This document shows positions 45,038 to 58,256 of a DNA stretch of 64,000 bases, in pieces. The notes below the pieces were generated by a model, which saw nothing but the letters and a program-made list of their open reading frames with translations, did no database searches and was not told the DNA's origin. Origin of the DNA: Liriodendron chinense (taxonomy: Eukaryota; Streptophyta; Magnoliopsida; Magnoliales; Magnoliaceae); NCBI GenBank assembly GCA_003013855.2, contig ML058385.1, forward strand, positions 434,001 through 498,000, written 5' to 3'. A program made the position numbers and the translations under genes. Position 1 is the stretch's first letter, and each line of letters begins with the position of its first letter.

Positions 45038-46204
45038 TCATATGCTGCTGTGACTGCAAGTCTCATCTTCAGATGATTTTTGGGAGCACCGTGTGTGGTG
45101 TGGGGTCCACCAAATCTGGCACACATGGTAGTATGGTCTTCAAAGTTGTACATATATGCGGGAAGAATACAGAGTACATCGGCAAATTTCGGGCAATTGC
45201 GCCTTCGCAACTTACACAGAAACTGCATTCAGAGCTGATTTTTCAACAATTTTAAAGGATCCCCATAATCTCATCGGGCCCATTACCACCAACACCAATG
45301 GTTATTGTATGCTCCTCCATGTCAGCTTTATAAAGGCGCATCATTGCTATCCGAGGAGAATTAAGGGCGATACAAGCGTCGGAAGTTGGATTCCAATAAA
45401 GACTACACAACAGTTCCCTGGTAGTTTGATTTGGAGCGTTTCTTGGAAGCCTCAAACTCTGTGTGGGGCCCACACGATTCATTCACCCTATTATGCATTC
45501 ATGCATGGATATGCGCCAACTACACAATGTTGCAAGAATCACATGGAAAAAATGTTGGTCATAGTATTCCATAACAGTAACAGTGGTCATAACAGCCGTT
45601 ACGGCTTTTTGTTAAAAAAATAAAACCTATTTTGGCCTCATAATGGACCATTGCGTCTCGATTTTCCATAATGACTGTTACGTAGCCATTTTGGGATACC
45701 TTGGTGAAGGCATAGGCCAGAAAAAAGGCCCAAACAAATTTGCTTCACACGGTTGCAAGAGAAGTTGTGACTGTGCATAAGTTTTGCGATTCGTGTGAGG
45801 TTCATGGGACCACTGAGATCTGGAGCACTCGTTGGTACCTCATGGGCTTAGGCTTCATGGGCCTAGGCCATGCGGCATTGTGGACTTGAACTGTGGTGGC
45901 TAAAACTTGTACACAACGTCCATGTGTAGGTGGTCCATTCTAATGATGTGTAGATTAGCAAGTTGCTCTTGATGGTCCAGTAGTGAAGTAAAGGCCCACA
46001 GGGCCCACTGTTAATGGCAAAATCCCGTCAACCGGTCCAAAGTCAGCAGTCATCACAAGATTATGACCATTAAAATCAAAGGTCAGTTGGAAATTGATGG
46101 TAGGGATTGTTGTGGTCCAGATGCAACCTATATCAATGTAGGCCTCTATATCCTACACCTCAACTGTGGTCTTTTTTGTAGATGACTAAACCTTCTCAAT
46201 TTCC
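45038..46204. other. Mixed noncoding DNA with a possible MITE and an exon-like ORF
   Basis: 45252-45482 on the minus strand is open and reads MRLYKADMEEHTITIGVGGN near its end, but has no matched splice sites or known family. 45553-45703 contains paired words (CATAACAGTAACAG, GCCGTTACGG, GACTGTTACG) that look like a small inverted-repeat element, with poor target duplications. 45800-46100 has scattered GGGCCCAC-like text. Confidence 0.35.
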
Positions 46205-47154
46205 TGACGTAGGACAACCCTAATTATGATGCATGCTCATGACTATAATTAAACAGCGGAAAATAAAAGAAATAAATAATCTAAAATTCAGAATCACTCA
46301 TCATAAACTAAGAAAATCCACAAGGAGCTTGCAATGGATCGGGCCAACCGTCACAACCACGAAGTTTGAGTTTCAATTACACTAGGGTTAGATCCCGCGA
46401 GGGATAGAACCTCCCGATCTTGCATGGCTACAACCCAATCAATCAAGAAGAATCTCTAATCCAAAAAATCAAGGGATTTCAAATTAGGGATTTGAAATCT
46501 GAAAACTTTAGGGTTTATGCTCAAAATCAAATTTGGGGGATTGTGGGTAACGAAGCGGATAGGTTAGAAGAGATAGAATTACCTGGAAGAAGGATTAGAG
46601 GGACATAAGAAGCAAATAAAAGAAAGAGAGATCAAGGAAGAAGAAATTCTACCATGAGAGAGAGGGAGAAGGAGAGAAGCACCAAGAGGTTTTTCATTAA
46701 TCAATGATCAAAGTTAATTCGAGTTTAGGGCTCTAGCCCACTTAAATAAGCAAATAAAGACATAAAAGTACTAAAATACCCCTAAAACTAAGCAAAACGC
46801 GTATTAAACATAAGTGCGGGAAAGTTCGGGCGCTCGGTCGGGCGTCCGAGCAGTAGCCCGAAGTCGTCCGAAAACCTCCAGAGAGGTTCGGGCGCTTGTT
46901 AGACAAAGTTCAAGCGCCCGATGGGGTGCCCGAAGACAGTGGTCGGGCGCCCGAATCCTTCAGTTCTTTGGTCTTCTTTCTCCTTTCTTCCTTCACACGT
47001 GTCTTCCCTGAGTGGGGTCTTCTATGTGTCCAATCACATGTGAAGGGTCTTTAGCGGGTCTTCAGTTCCTCAATAATCGCCTATCCACAAGGACGGCACT
47101 TGTGGTTGGCGCTTTCTTCGTTGGTACACCTTGAATGCTTTTGTGTCCGCATCA
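46205..47154 (-). mobile_element. Solo LTR, family A (950 bp, TSD TTTCC)
   Basis: In its own orientation it starts TGATGCGGACAC and ends GTTGTCCTACGTCA. The exact duplication TTTCC lies at 46200-46204 and 47155-47159. It is inserted in a LINE fragment. Its U3 has an array of TCGGGCGCCCGA-like words (about 46812-46965) upstream of CTTATTTAAG (complement of 46741-46750). Confidence 0.88.
46812..46965 (-). promoter_or_regulatory. TCGGGCGCCCGA array in family A U3
   Basis: At least six variants of the word (G)TTCGGGCGC / GCGCCCGA occur in 150 bp, 65-215 bp upstream of the TATTTAAG box in element orientation. The other family A solo LTR (4567-5506) does not show such an array clearly. Confidence 0.6.
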
Positions 47155-47159
47155 TTTCC

Positions 47160-47450
47160 TCTTTATCGTTTTTCTCTTCTTAGTATTACCAATAAGCCGC
47201 TTCAGATGACCTCATTCTTAATTCCATCCTTCCTAGTTATCACACACATCCACCTCAACATTCTCATCTGTACAACACTCATACCATGCTCATGTTGCCT
47301 TCTAGCTTTCCAACACTTTACCACAAAAAACATAGCCTGTCAAATAGCTGGCTCATGAAATGTTCCCTCAAGTTCCATGCGGCAATCACCCTGCACTCTA
47401 GAGACACATCTCCATTTCATCCACTCTAGAGACACATCACCATTTCATCC
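47160..47450 (-). pseudogene. Non-LTR (RTE-like) reverse transcriptase C-terminal scrap
   Basis: The minus-strand reading gives CWKARRQHEHGMSVVQMRML RWMCVITRKDGIKNEVI (47345-47205), the well-known tail motif of plant RTE-type polyproteins (MRMLRWMCGxTRxDxIRNExI). Beyond the solo LTR, at 46200 downward, LRRFSHLQKRPQ resembles the following LRWFGHVQRRP part. A near-perfect 28-bp tandem duplication, CTCTAGAGACACATC..., lies at 47397-47452. Confidence 0.7.
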
Positions 47451-47639
47451 ACCTAACTCTAATTCTAGTTAAAAACATACAATATCTCTAGCCTTCTTAG
47501 ACCGAAGGTAATGAAACAAAGCTTTTAGGTGCTTAACAAATTGAAATGCAAAAATCAGTCTGATAAAGGGTCAAAGAAACAAATTTGTAGCTACCTTCCT
47601 TGGCATTTACATCAAGGACTGCATCAAAATTGTAATTAC

Positions 47640-48394
47640 CAATGTTCTAAAACCTAGACCAGACCCCAAACTGCTCTACAGGACAATTCAGTTTCAATTA
47701 GTCTAACCTCTGAAATTAACAGGGTGTCATGGACAGATCATTTTAAATCTACAATAGTTGTTTGGGGGGGGGGGGGGGGGGGGGAGTTGATGAAATATGA
47801 AAAGATTTTTTTAATAAAATTATCATACAATTTCTTCTAAATACGTTGGAGAAGAAAACATAAAAGAAAAATGGATCCTCAAGAAAAACTCCGCATATTG
47901 CTCCGAATCTTGTGTTCTTAATGCCCAAGTTGATGGCATAACTCAAGTATAACTCAAAATGCCAAAATAAACAAGCCAATGTCACCTATGCTCCACTAGC
48001 CCTGAGCTAGCTTGCTCTGAAAAAAAATCATTGAAAGAGTAGCTTGCTTAGCTTTTAGTTATAACTTATAAGTGGGAAGAAAGATGAATAAACCACACTC
48101 CACAGTCCTCTGCTCAGTTGCCTTCTTTAAACAGTTGCCATTCTTAAAATTTTAGTTTTAATCAAGTTATGGACAAAACGATTTTCCTGGAACTGGTAGG
48201 CACAGACTGTCCAACGGTTGGATCAATTAAACCATATAAATCTGATAGTTTATTTCCCATCTAAAAAGGCTGGATAATTAACCCTGCCCACTTTTGCCGC
48301 TGGTTCAGTCCAAATCGGTCCAGCCATCAGTCCGATACAGGTTTTAGACCATTGGTCAGTTTTGGTCTGATCCAAACCAGGTTATAAAACATTG
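47640..48394. mobile_element. Degenerate hAT-type MITE (755 bp)
   Basis: Ends are CAATGTTCTAAAACCTAG and CAGGTTATAAAACATTG, an imperfect inverted repeat. The 8-bp flanks GTAATTAC (47632-47639) and GCAATCAC (48395-48402) match at 6 of 8. Inside lies a run of 21 G (47764-47784). No coding capacity. Confidence 0.6.
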
Positions 48395-51300
48395 GCAATC
48401 ACACAACTTTCAAGTTGAACTTTAAATTTTGAAGGCACATGTAATTGCAATTTGAGGCTACTTCCTAACTATAAATATTAAGGAACTTCACTAAAATGTG
48501 ATCTCTCTTGATTTAACTAATGTTCGAAATTCAATTCAATTATGCATCCAAATACACTTACCCTACCAATCCAAAACACATGCAACAAAGCAGAACATGG
48601 AGGCAAAGAATATAAATACACACAACCAAACAAATACAAGTTGAACCAAGAATTTTCTTCCCAAATTGTCCCAGATTCTTAAGCATAAAAAGCATAAAAC
48701 ATATGAAAACGTGTAAATGTCACAGAGTGATTCAGACTCTAGAAAGGCCATCATTTACTGCTAAAAATCCTCCAGATAGACATCCCACAGTCATAACATT
48801 TTGCACAGAAATGGCAATGTACTACACAGTGCCGCAAGCTTGCCACATTGCAACTTTTCCCCCAACAAACAATCAGATGTGTCAGACATCCAAGTGGTGC
48901 AAAAGGTTTGATACATCAAGGACATCATCTGGCTCAAACGCCAGATCCACTCATCAAGTGGGCCACACCCTCACAACCAATGGATGGTCAACAGTGGGAC
49001 ATCTTCTGTAGGATTTGTCACTATAAATTCCTTCACATTCTATGAAGAGACAACGTTGAATCTCTACAATTCTCATCTTAGATACAAAAAGTAAAATTGA
49101 ATTTCATAAAAGCCAAGATCGCTACAAAATTCCAAAAAAAAAAAATTGTTGCACGTGATTCAGAAAAAACATTTAGAATCATTCCACTGACATTATCATC
49201 TATGCATTAAAAATGCTGAAATTAGAAAGGAAAAATTCGATATTGAATAGTGAGGAAATATATTTGCAGCGAAGGCATCCGCCTGCGCCAAACAGAACCA
49301 CCCATCACAGGCCTAGATGTGCAAGATCCAGGATATCAATCAGGTGAACCACAATGTCAATGCATCGAAACCAAAAAAGGAAAAAAAATGACGTTGGCCA
49401 TTCATGGTCCTTGTACACGTCGAATGTGGAGCAATGGTTACACTATCCACAATTGTGACCCGCCTGATAAGCGGACGTACTAGATTTGGGGCCAAGAAGC
49501 ATCCACCACAGGGACCACCCAATGAACGGACTGGATCTCTCACAACTCTGAGACGAAGGCATGTCCGAGGGCGCTGGGAGTAACTCTACATAAGGTTTTC
49601 TTGGAGTAATGGTTGAAGAGAGGGATGAGGGACGTGGATCTTTGTAACAGTGAGATGGTGCGTACGATAACAATGGAATGCAGGGTGGGTGCGCATGATA
49701 GAATATAGAGGAGATTCCTGACCTGGGGATTTGGGACGAAGGGTTGAAGAAGATGGGTTGGGGGCGACGTCTGGAGAAGAGACGCAAGACGCATCTGGCG
49801 ATTCCATCATCATTCCTGCTTTTGTGATCTCAGAAGGAGAGGGGGAGAGAGAGATGTGAATGAAATCCAATCACACCAGCATTCGCATTCAAGGGATGAC
49901 TTCCCTCTCCTCTCCGGGAAACCGCCTTTGGTATTCGAGGAAGGTCTACACTCAAGGTGGTAGTTAACCACTCTTTCTCAAAACGTCTCGGTCTCACCAG
50001 ACATACACGTGGCACGCGTGCATGCCATCTGGAGCGTCCAAACCATGCACCAATTGTGAAAATATGATAAATCAAATTGCACCGTCCAATTTAGTGCGAA
50101 CAAAAGGGTGATCAAAAGTCTCATTTCATTGGAAAAATCAGATGTTTAAGATCACCTTCTTGGTGTGTTTTTCGTTCTACAGGCCATCCAAAGTGGGTCA
50201 TGCTGTTTCCACGGTCTGGATTACTTAAAAAGCGTGCCACATGAGCCGTAGAAGAGTCACCACCGTTTTGATAATGAATATCAACTCTCATCTAGCGTTT
50301 ACGTGATGGGGGCGAGAAATGAAAAATATCCTCGCGCTGGAGTTGGGCAAGTTCTGGCAGACGGTCCGATCAACTTATCAAGTGGAGTCACCAATCAGAT
50401 TGGTTGGGTCAAGAAACAAGTCAATCCGCTCATTCGGTGGGCTACAATAGTGCGTCGATCTATGGTTTGACCATCCGTGTGGCCCAGTACATTAATAGAC
50501 CAGCCCATTTTTGGCCCATCTGGTGAAGGACTTGGATCTGTTAACTTGGCACGGGGCAAATTCAGCAAGTAGTACAATTAACCAATTTCTCCATTGCCGA
50601 ATGGCACGATCCAGATATTACTGCCCTCGTGTAGTGCATCCTGGCCATTCAGTCTGGCAGGACCTGATAATAGGAGAAGAGTACCTCAAACAACATATGA
50701 GTTTCAATTACGATCACTCATCACTTTATAATGCTATTGAGATATGCGTTGGGTTATTAAAAGTACAGTTCTCATGTAGACACATGTATAAGCCTACCTG
50801 TATATTTGTATGGCTATATTGGATTTTCCTATTTTTTCTCTATTGTAAATTAGTTATTATGTCCGTGGTAGGGAAAAGACACTGGTACTTTCCTTCCAGT
50901 TGAGACGAATATAAAAAATACAAAATGTACACAACACATAATAAAATACAAAAATGACCCATTTTGTGACCTTCGGTTGCTATCTAAAGAAACTAACGAG
51001 AAGTAGCTCTGCATGATCAGGTGTGCCGATCAATCGCCATTGATGGGACATTGAATCCCTGAGGCGACGATTGAAATCCGCTGCTAAACAACTATTCAAA
51101 CACCCTCTTTCGATCTTCACTCCTATTCTAAAATTGTAAAATTGACACAATTTTATTTATTGAAAAAACAAGAGAATATCGTACGTGCTTGACACGTGTT
51201 GCACAATTTTACAAGGCACGCTCAATAAAATCTAATATTTAAAGAGGTACTGAGGGAGGTTATGATGTTTTTAGATGAAAATGATCACGGTTTTGGTTTA

Positions 51301-51931
51301 TTTACTTCAAATATAAATGTAAGTTAACGCAACGATGAGAAATGAAACTAGCTTGAAATGACATGTGTAAACAAGTTGTATAATGATGTGGATTGCCTTT
51401 TTCAATCGATTATTCAATGTATTTTATTACATGCCTAAATATTAAAACTTTATGAACATTGCAGATTTTTTTGGATTTGAATTTAAAATTTTAAATTAAG
51501 ATCATTCAACTCCCATCTCGATTGTATATCAAATCATCAATGTGGCAAATTGAAATAATTTTTTTAACTTTTTGATTGATAAATATGCTATTTACTAAAT
51601 ATACTTTTGTACCAAAAGAATTGAAAAATAAGAGCACTTATTAAAGGTAAAATTACCCTTTACAAAAAAAAGAACATATTATTTAAATGTATCATAAATA
51701 TCTCCACATTTACTAACTACCTAAACACCCTTATTTCAACTCTTTGTGGTGCCTTTAAAATTTAAAATTCAATGTTATCTAAAAAATTGAAAAAGCAGCC
51801 TTAAAGACACTATTACTCCACTCGCAATAGAGGTAGTCAGTGACCAAACTGGCCTGGTGTTTTGGGGCCATGACACCTACAATCAGGCCCTGCCAGATGA
51901 ATGTCTGGATATGGTACACGAGGGTAGTAGT
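48395..51931. other. Low-repeat spacer with a possible gene start on the minus strand
   Basis: The only gene-like signal is near 49720-49870: a CT-rich leader, a putative ATG at 49809 giving MMMESPDASCVSSPDVAPNP, and a donor-like CCCCAG|GTCAGG at about 49720. I could not find a matching next exon. The rest is AT-rich and noncoding to my eye, including 51130-51830. Confidence 0.3.
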
Positions 51932-53126
51932 TCTAATCTTGTTGGATTTCTGAATTATGATTTAACCGCTCTATTATCCGGGTGGATAGGATAGGACTTC
52001 GATTTCAGTTGAGTTATTAACTGAATGTAGGTGAATTAAGCATTGAGAATGGCTATATGTGGATCATTGGCACTCTAGTGTTTATCATTTACTGTTAAAC
52101 CTCTTAAATTCCTATTTTCACTATTGTTCCAAATAATTTCGAATTTCAGATTTATTATAGACTTAGTTCTTAATCCAATTCTAGTTTTAGATTTTTTTGA
52201 AAAAACCCTATTTACACACAAGTCCATGAGAAACGATCTAAGTCTCACCGAGTTATTACTACATCGCGGCTTTATACTTGGGGTTGACGAACAAGTTTTT
52301 GGCACCATTGCCAGGGAATTTTGATTTGTTTACGGTGTTTTTATGAGATAATTTACTGATTCGGATTGTTTTATGATAGGATTAGTCTTTTATTTTATTG
52401 TTAAAAAATGATTTCTAGCTTAAATATGAAGTAGTGACTCACTTTTGTTTGTCTTATTTTAGTTTTGCAGGATTCTAGCTTAGGTTTTTAATCGGGTACT
52501 ATCCTTTTAAACCTCATTGCTCTAGTTATTTTAGAATTTTAGTTTCTCTTTTCTAGAAGTAGAAGTAGGTTAATTTTAGGTTGAGTTGAATGGTTCATGC
52601 CCAAGTGGGTTCGTGATCACACTCAACGTTTGCTAAGTGGAAGAAAACTAGTTGAAAGGCTATCCACTCCTCACCCACGTGCTATAAAACATTTAAGTTT
52701 CCTTGAAAGTTTTGAAGAGATGGCTGAGAATCAACCAAACTTGGGTGCTAATCAACAAAATCAACAAGCTTAAATTCAAACAGAAACTGGAGAAGTGGGT
52801 AATGCTCCTCACCCTATAACTTTTTGTGACTATTTACAACTAGAGCGAGCACCCCTTCCTGCATGATCTTACCTCGCAATGCAGGGAATGTGGACTTTAA
52901 GTTAGGAGTGATCCAACTCCTTCTCAAATTTCATGGACTTGACTCCAAGAGTCCATATTTACACCTCAAAGAGTTTGATGAGATTGTGACTATACTACAC
53001 TTCAATAATGTATTGGATGATACTTTAAGGCTTAAATTATTTCCCTTTTCATTAAAAGAGAGATAAATCATAACTTCATGCATTGAGGCCACGATCCATA
53101 GGTACTTAGGCTGAGATGATCCGGGA
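51932..53126 (+). mobile_element. Athila-like fragment, locus 2: LTR end, primer site and gag
   Basis: It parallels 13020-14210. The LTR ends at 52293 (GACGAACA), the primer site TGGCACCATTGCCAGGGA is at 52300-52317, and gag pieces follow (52591-53098: FHGLDSKSPYLHLKEFDEIV). Gag has many frame breaks. It is cut at 53126 by the next LTR. With the LTR start at 43586-43744 it may be one Athila copy whose LTR middle was replaced by 8.2 kb. Confidence 0.82.
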
Positions 53127-53227
53127 GTGTTAAGGTATAAAATAAGGAAGATGAGAAAGAAATAAAGTTTGGAAGAAAAGGAAAAGAGATGAAGAAGACA
53201 TAAGAAAACTGAACGAAAAGTGCAGAA

Positions 53228-53345
53228 GGCAATCCTTTTACGCGAGCTGCGTAAAAGGAAGCCTTTACGCAAGCAGCGTAAAAAGTCCAAGCCTTTACGC
53301 GAGTCGCATAAAAGGCTTGTTATGTGAGCAACTATTATGCGAGAT
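53228..53345 (+). promoter_or_regulatory. TTTACGCG array in Gypsy U3
   Basis: Words CCTTTTACGCGAGCTGCGTAA, CCTTTACGCAAGCAGCGTAA and CCTTTACGCGAGTCGCATAA stand in series, each a short inverted repeat (TTTACGC/GCGTAAA). They end 15-130 bp upstream of TATAAATACC (53360). Further related words occur at 53595-53650, downstream of the TATA box. Confidence 0.6.
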
Positions 53346-54349
53346 CTGCACCGGAATCCTATAAATACCCCCTAGGGGTCTTCATTTGGGCATTCACTTT
53401 CGAAGTTTAGAGTTTAGAGCTCCTTCTGAAGACTCCAAGGGTATGGAGGGGAGACTTATGCATCTCCTTCTTCTCAAGTTGAACTCGTAAGTTATGATCC
53501 CAGGGAATTAAAGAAGAATGACTAAGAAACTTTGCCAAAATGAAGAATCGAAGATTGAAGAGAAGAAATTGTAAAGACCACAAAGCAGGGTGTTTACACG
53601 ACCCGCGTAAACGCTCTGCTTTTATGTGGGTCGCGTAAAAGCTCTCTGAAGAGCATAAATTCAGCATTTTTGCAATCTTTTGTTAAGGATGTCGGGAGTG
53701 TATCCTTGCAATTTCACTCCCATTCTCCTTTCAAAAGCTAAGACTCTTGAAGGATCAAGCTTAATTAAAGCTGTAATATACGAGAAAGGGGGCGATCTCA
53801 ACTCGAGAACTCTCCTAACTATTTCTCTGTCATAATTGGCAGAATGAAAGAAGAAAGGGACGAAGCTCTGCCGAAATTTATAAGATTCATATTATATTTG
53901 TACGTATATACATTTTATTATAGAATCAAAGGATGTATCAATGGAATGTAAAAGAACCTTATACAATGAATAAAATGATGAATGTTTCTCCTTTTGGCAT
54001 GTCAAGTATTGGAATATTACTCATTTCTCCTATCTATCAAATAACATTTTGTTGTGTAAATAAAATGGCAACTCTATTGGGGATTTGTGTTGTATTCTAA
54101 TACTGATGAGAGGCTAAAAGAGAAACATTCGTCACAATAAAGTGTTATTCGAGTGTCAAAATGACGACTCTCAACCGGAACATTTTACCCTTCATCTCTA
54201 TCATAGAATGTCATAACAAATTGCTACGAATAATTCATTTAATTATGTATAATTGCAAATATACTGTTCGAAAGGACTTTCAATGGCTTCCACAACTTAC
54301 AAAATAATTTCTGTTTCATTCTAGGAGGATTCACCATCACTTGCAATAG

Positions 54350-57300
54350 TCAAAGTACCACAAGCAAAGACAAGACAAAAGAGAAAGTGAACAAAATAAT
54401 CACGAGCACAAAAGGAGTGATCTCAACTTTACAAATTACAACAAATGTAGATGATGGATGGACGAAGGTGCTGCCAAAGAAGAGAAGGACGCCTTCAAAG
54501 CTTTGATAAAGATTGCATCAAAGGGCCTCGCTCTAAAATGTTGTGAAGACCCATCACTCGAAGTGTTGCCAGGCACAACCCAGCCATGGCTCCACCAGCA
54601 CTATACCCGGGAGCGGCAGAAGTATCCTTTACCGCTAAGGATTTTTCCTGCACTTCTTGCCCCTCCTACTACACAAGTATGAAGAGATAAAGCTATCATA
54701 CTATACGGGTCTTCCCCCATAATGCTATCAGTAATGAATCCAGCCAGAATTACACCAACAAGAGTGACACGCGCTCTGAATACATAAACTCCTCACGGTT
54801 TGGTAATCCTAAGTCAAGTAGTGGTTCAGTGTCGTTCACTTCTTCGGCCACAACATCATCCTCACAACAGAATCGTCAAGCAAAGAGGTTATTGTCCTTA
54901 TAGCTAGAGCCAACCAAGCCGGTCAATTTACGGAGGAGCGCTTAAAAGAAATGTCGCACGCCCAAGCACTTCTCATGGAAGAGTGCAAAACTATGTACGA
55001 AGCCTTAACAATGATAGCTCAGACAGTATCCTAGAATGCTGCTCCTCTAACCATGGCTGCTACAAAGAATGCGGAACATTCAGTTGAGGGATCACAATTG
55101 CCCAAGACCATGTCCCTTGGGTCAACCTCAACACTCATTCCTGAAATCAATACGAATGAAATCAGGCATATGATAGCTGAGACTGCTCACTTAAAAGGAG
55201 AAAGAAGCAAAGGAGAAAGATTTTTATACCAGACCCCCCTTATCATAGGGAAGTTGAAGATGCACCATTCCCGGTCGACTTCAAGTGCCCAAAATTTTGA
55301 AAGTTTAATGGTGAAGGATCGTCTAACGAACATATGATGCACTTTATGACAACGATGGGGAGCCATGCAGTAGTACTGCAATATTGTTTACAACTGTTTG
55401 GAGCGATGTTGACAGGAAAAACCTTTAAGTGGTATGTGGCCATTACTCCTGGGTCTATACATACACACTTGGGAACAGATGTAAGATGCATTCATGACTA
55501 ACTTCTTTTCCACTGAGAGGGAATCAGAGTCAATCGACAAGTTCATCACGCGTTGGAGAGCCTTAAGCACGTCATGCAAGCACCTAGTGGGAGAAAGTGA
55601 GGAAGTAGAGATGTGTGTCGGATGCATGGAGCCAAAGATCGATTTTGGCCTGACAGGAGCAAAAGTGCATACATTTTGCGAGCTAGCTACAGGAGCACAT
55701 GCCCTAGAAATATATGGTCAGAAAGGTGCCCACTTTCCATACAAAATCAACGCGACAATCTACTAGTAGATAATTAGGTAATGTGGTAGACAAGGAAAAA
55801 GGGAAGACGAAATTTCAAAGTAAATCAAAGGACACCAGGAGAGAAGGATAGAAATATTATACTAACAGGCTAACAGACAAAAGATACAGACGATACAACG
55901 ATCAAGAAGAATATACATTCACGACAGAAGATATACTTCCTATGATGAATCAGTTGGTTGCAGCAGGAACAATTGAGTTTCCATAGCCGTGGTGGCCCGA
56001 TGAAGTTAGAGATCAACCTAAGGAAAACATCCTCGGTACTCCTTCCAGGGCAAGCAAGCTCGGAAGTTGAGAGCTATGGAGAGTATTCCAACAAAATAAA
56101 AAATGCAAGGTTAGAAAGAAAACAGACAGATCACCAAAGATTGTTTAAGAAAAGCAAAGAGAAAGACGAATGTAACAAAGTGAATACAATGCATGACCGT
56201 ATAAGCTATTCTAGATAATCAAAAGCAGAAAAAGATCGATACAGTGTTAGGAGTCAAAACCCGTCATCCCTCCAGACGTCGCAGGGCTTAAAGGATGTCA
56301 AACACTAAAGTTGTCTTATTTTCAAGGCACGAATCTCTGCTCGAACACTTGTTACAGTTCGATAAATAATTTGCTCTTCAACGACTTAGCAACAATCAGT
56401 TGATTGAATCATTCCAAGAGACTCTGATCAATCCATCGAAGAAATGGTATGAGTCAGGAGCCTTACAAGAGGCAAAAAAGCCGGGAGTAGATTTGTGAGC
56501 TATTCCTACTAAGGTTCTGGGTACCAAGAAAGGTTGTTTCATTGGCAGAACTGGTTAAGTGGAGAATCATCCCAGGGGAATGCCCGTACCAATATGTTAT
56601 GAAATGGAGAAATGTGATATCCAATTCAGACAAGTTGCTAGAATATTCATAAATAGAAATAACAAGGCCCTGCTCCGAAAGCATGGGAATAAGGATTGAG
56701 GACCGATGCAAACCCTATACTATGTTCAGCCTAATGAAAGAAGCTGCAACTATCGGGCCCGACGCAAATCAAGGGCAAGCAATAGTCCATTTCTTCAGTA
56801 ACGTACACACAGATGAGTGCGGCAAGTGGTGAAGTCTACCATATCAAATCCACTAAGACACGCAAAACCCCATAGAAAAGAACGACTATCAAAATTCCCT
56901 AGATTCATGCTTTTCAAAGAAGGGGAGCAATCTCTTGCAGAACATCTGATGAGGTACGAAAAGGCAGCGTACTTTAGGCAATGTTTCATAAGAATATTTA
57001 ATGAGAAATTTTGTGTAGGGACTGACCACATCTAGTGGCACTATGGCTTGGTACTTCACCCTCCCAGAAGGTACAATCACGACTTGGCGGGACTTAAAAG
57101 AAGCATTTACGCTGTGTTTTTATGAATACAATATAAGAATATTAGAGGCTCAGCTAAGGTGAACAGTTCGATATCCAGGAGAAGACGAACTAGATTTTGT
57201 ACGAAGATGGTGGAATGTGAAATCTTGCTGCCTCTCTTTGCCCATAACAGAGACTGCTACGGTAAAAGAACGTGTTCGAGCAACCATCTTGAAAGAACAA

Positions 57301-57530
57301 TTATTACCAAGAAATAAGGGAGTCTCGCGAAGCTTCCAGCAACTGCTAAAGGAACTAGTAATTCAATTCCATGAAGTCTGCAATGTGACGACAATCCAAA
57401 CTACAGAAGAGTCAACAAACCTTATCAGTATATCCACAAGAGGCACTACACAAAGTAACATAATAACTCTTCGATCCGGAAAACAGTTGGCAGAACCATG
57501 GCACAATCAAGAAAGGATATACTCGTAAAA
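54350..57530 (+). pseudogene. Gypsy gag, heavily decayed
   Basis: Recognisable pieces in several frames: APFPVDFKCPKF and GEGSSNEHMMHFMTTMGSHA (55255-55370), then GKTFKWYVAITPGSIHT; a later part (56880-57120) with FPRFMLFKEGEQSLAEHLMR and a KxFxxxFY-like end. There seem to be two gag-like stretches in series, so a tandem or recombined gag is possible. Stops are frequent. Confidence 0.65.
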
Positions 57531-57848
57531 GGACGCTTCTAATGAATTCTTTAGTCAAGAAGAGGTGCAAGAAAAAGATAGAAGTGCCGAAAAGCTGCCA
57601 CGGTCTGAAGATCCGACAACATCGGGTGTCACATATGATGTGATTGGTATCTTAAAAGAATTCCTGCTAGGCTGAGCATTTATGACGTCCTAAAATTCTC
57701 AAAAGGTTTTAGGCAAACATTGATATAGGCATTTTTAGATCATAAAGTGCGAGAAACATTGTTGACAGAGATGGAAGACATTGATATTGGAAAAGATGAA
57801 GATAAAAGCTAAAACGTCATAACAGAAAAGATTGAATCAGCTCATTGC

Positions 57849-58256
57849 ATGTCAACCATAACCTTCACAGATGAAGATCTGATGCTGGGAGAAAAAGAGC
57901 ATAAGAGACCTCCCATGGTCACAGGATGCATCAATGACAAGCAAGTGAAATGTATAATGATTGATAATGGGTCTATGGTAAATCTTATGCTGCTCAACAT
58001 GGTCTCAAAGCTAGGATACAAACGTCACCAATTGTGGCCTAGTAAGATGATAATACAAGAGTTCAATCAAGATGGTCAGAAAGCACTGAGCACGGTCACA
58101 ATGATGTTGAAAATCAAAGATCTGATCACAAAAGTGACTTGTCATGTGATTGATGCCGTGATGGCATATAATATGTTGTTAGGGAGGCCATGGATGCACT
58201 GGTACGAGATAGTTCCTTCCACACTACACCAATGCTTCAAGTTTTATCATAATTGA
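57849..58256 (+). pseudogene. Gypsy aspartic protease
   Basis: An open stretch of 135 codons reads TITFTDEDLMLGEKEHKRPP, MVTGCINDKQVKCIMIDNGS, MVNLMLLNMVSKLGY, MIIQEFNQDGQKALSTVTM and DAVMAYNMLLGRPWMHWYEI VPSTLHQCFKF. The active site appears as IDNGS. The order matches Gypsy proteases of the ITFTDEDLxLG type. It is locally intact but the element around it is dead. Confidence 0.88.

Noticed and set aside
45553..45703. MITE with TIRs around GTAACGGC words
   Set aside because: Inverted words are present, but terminal repeats and target duplications match too poorly (about 5/8) to claim ends.
46814..47011. Arginine-rich open reading
   Set aside because: It falls in the GC-rich U3 array of a solo LTR.
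47764..47784. G-quadruplex regulatory element
   Set aside because: A 21-base G run can fold, but it sits in a MITE with nothing around it that suggests use; it could also be a sequencing artefact.
51130..51830. Gene in the AT-rich stretch
   Set aside because: No long reading in any frame and no familiar motif.
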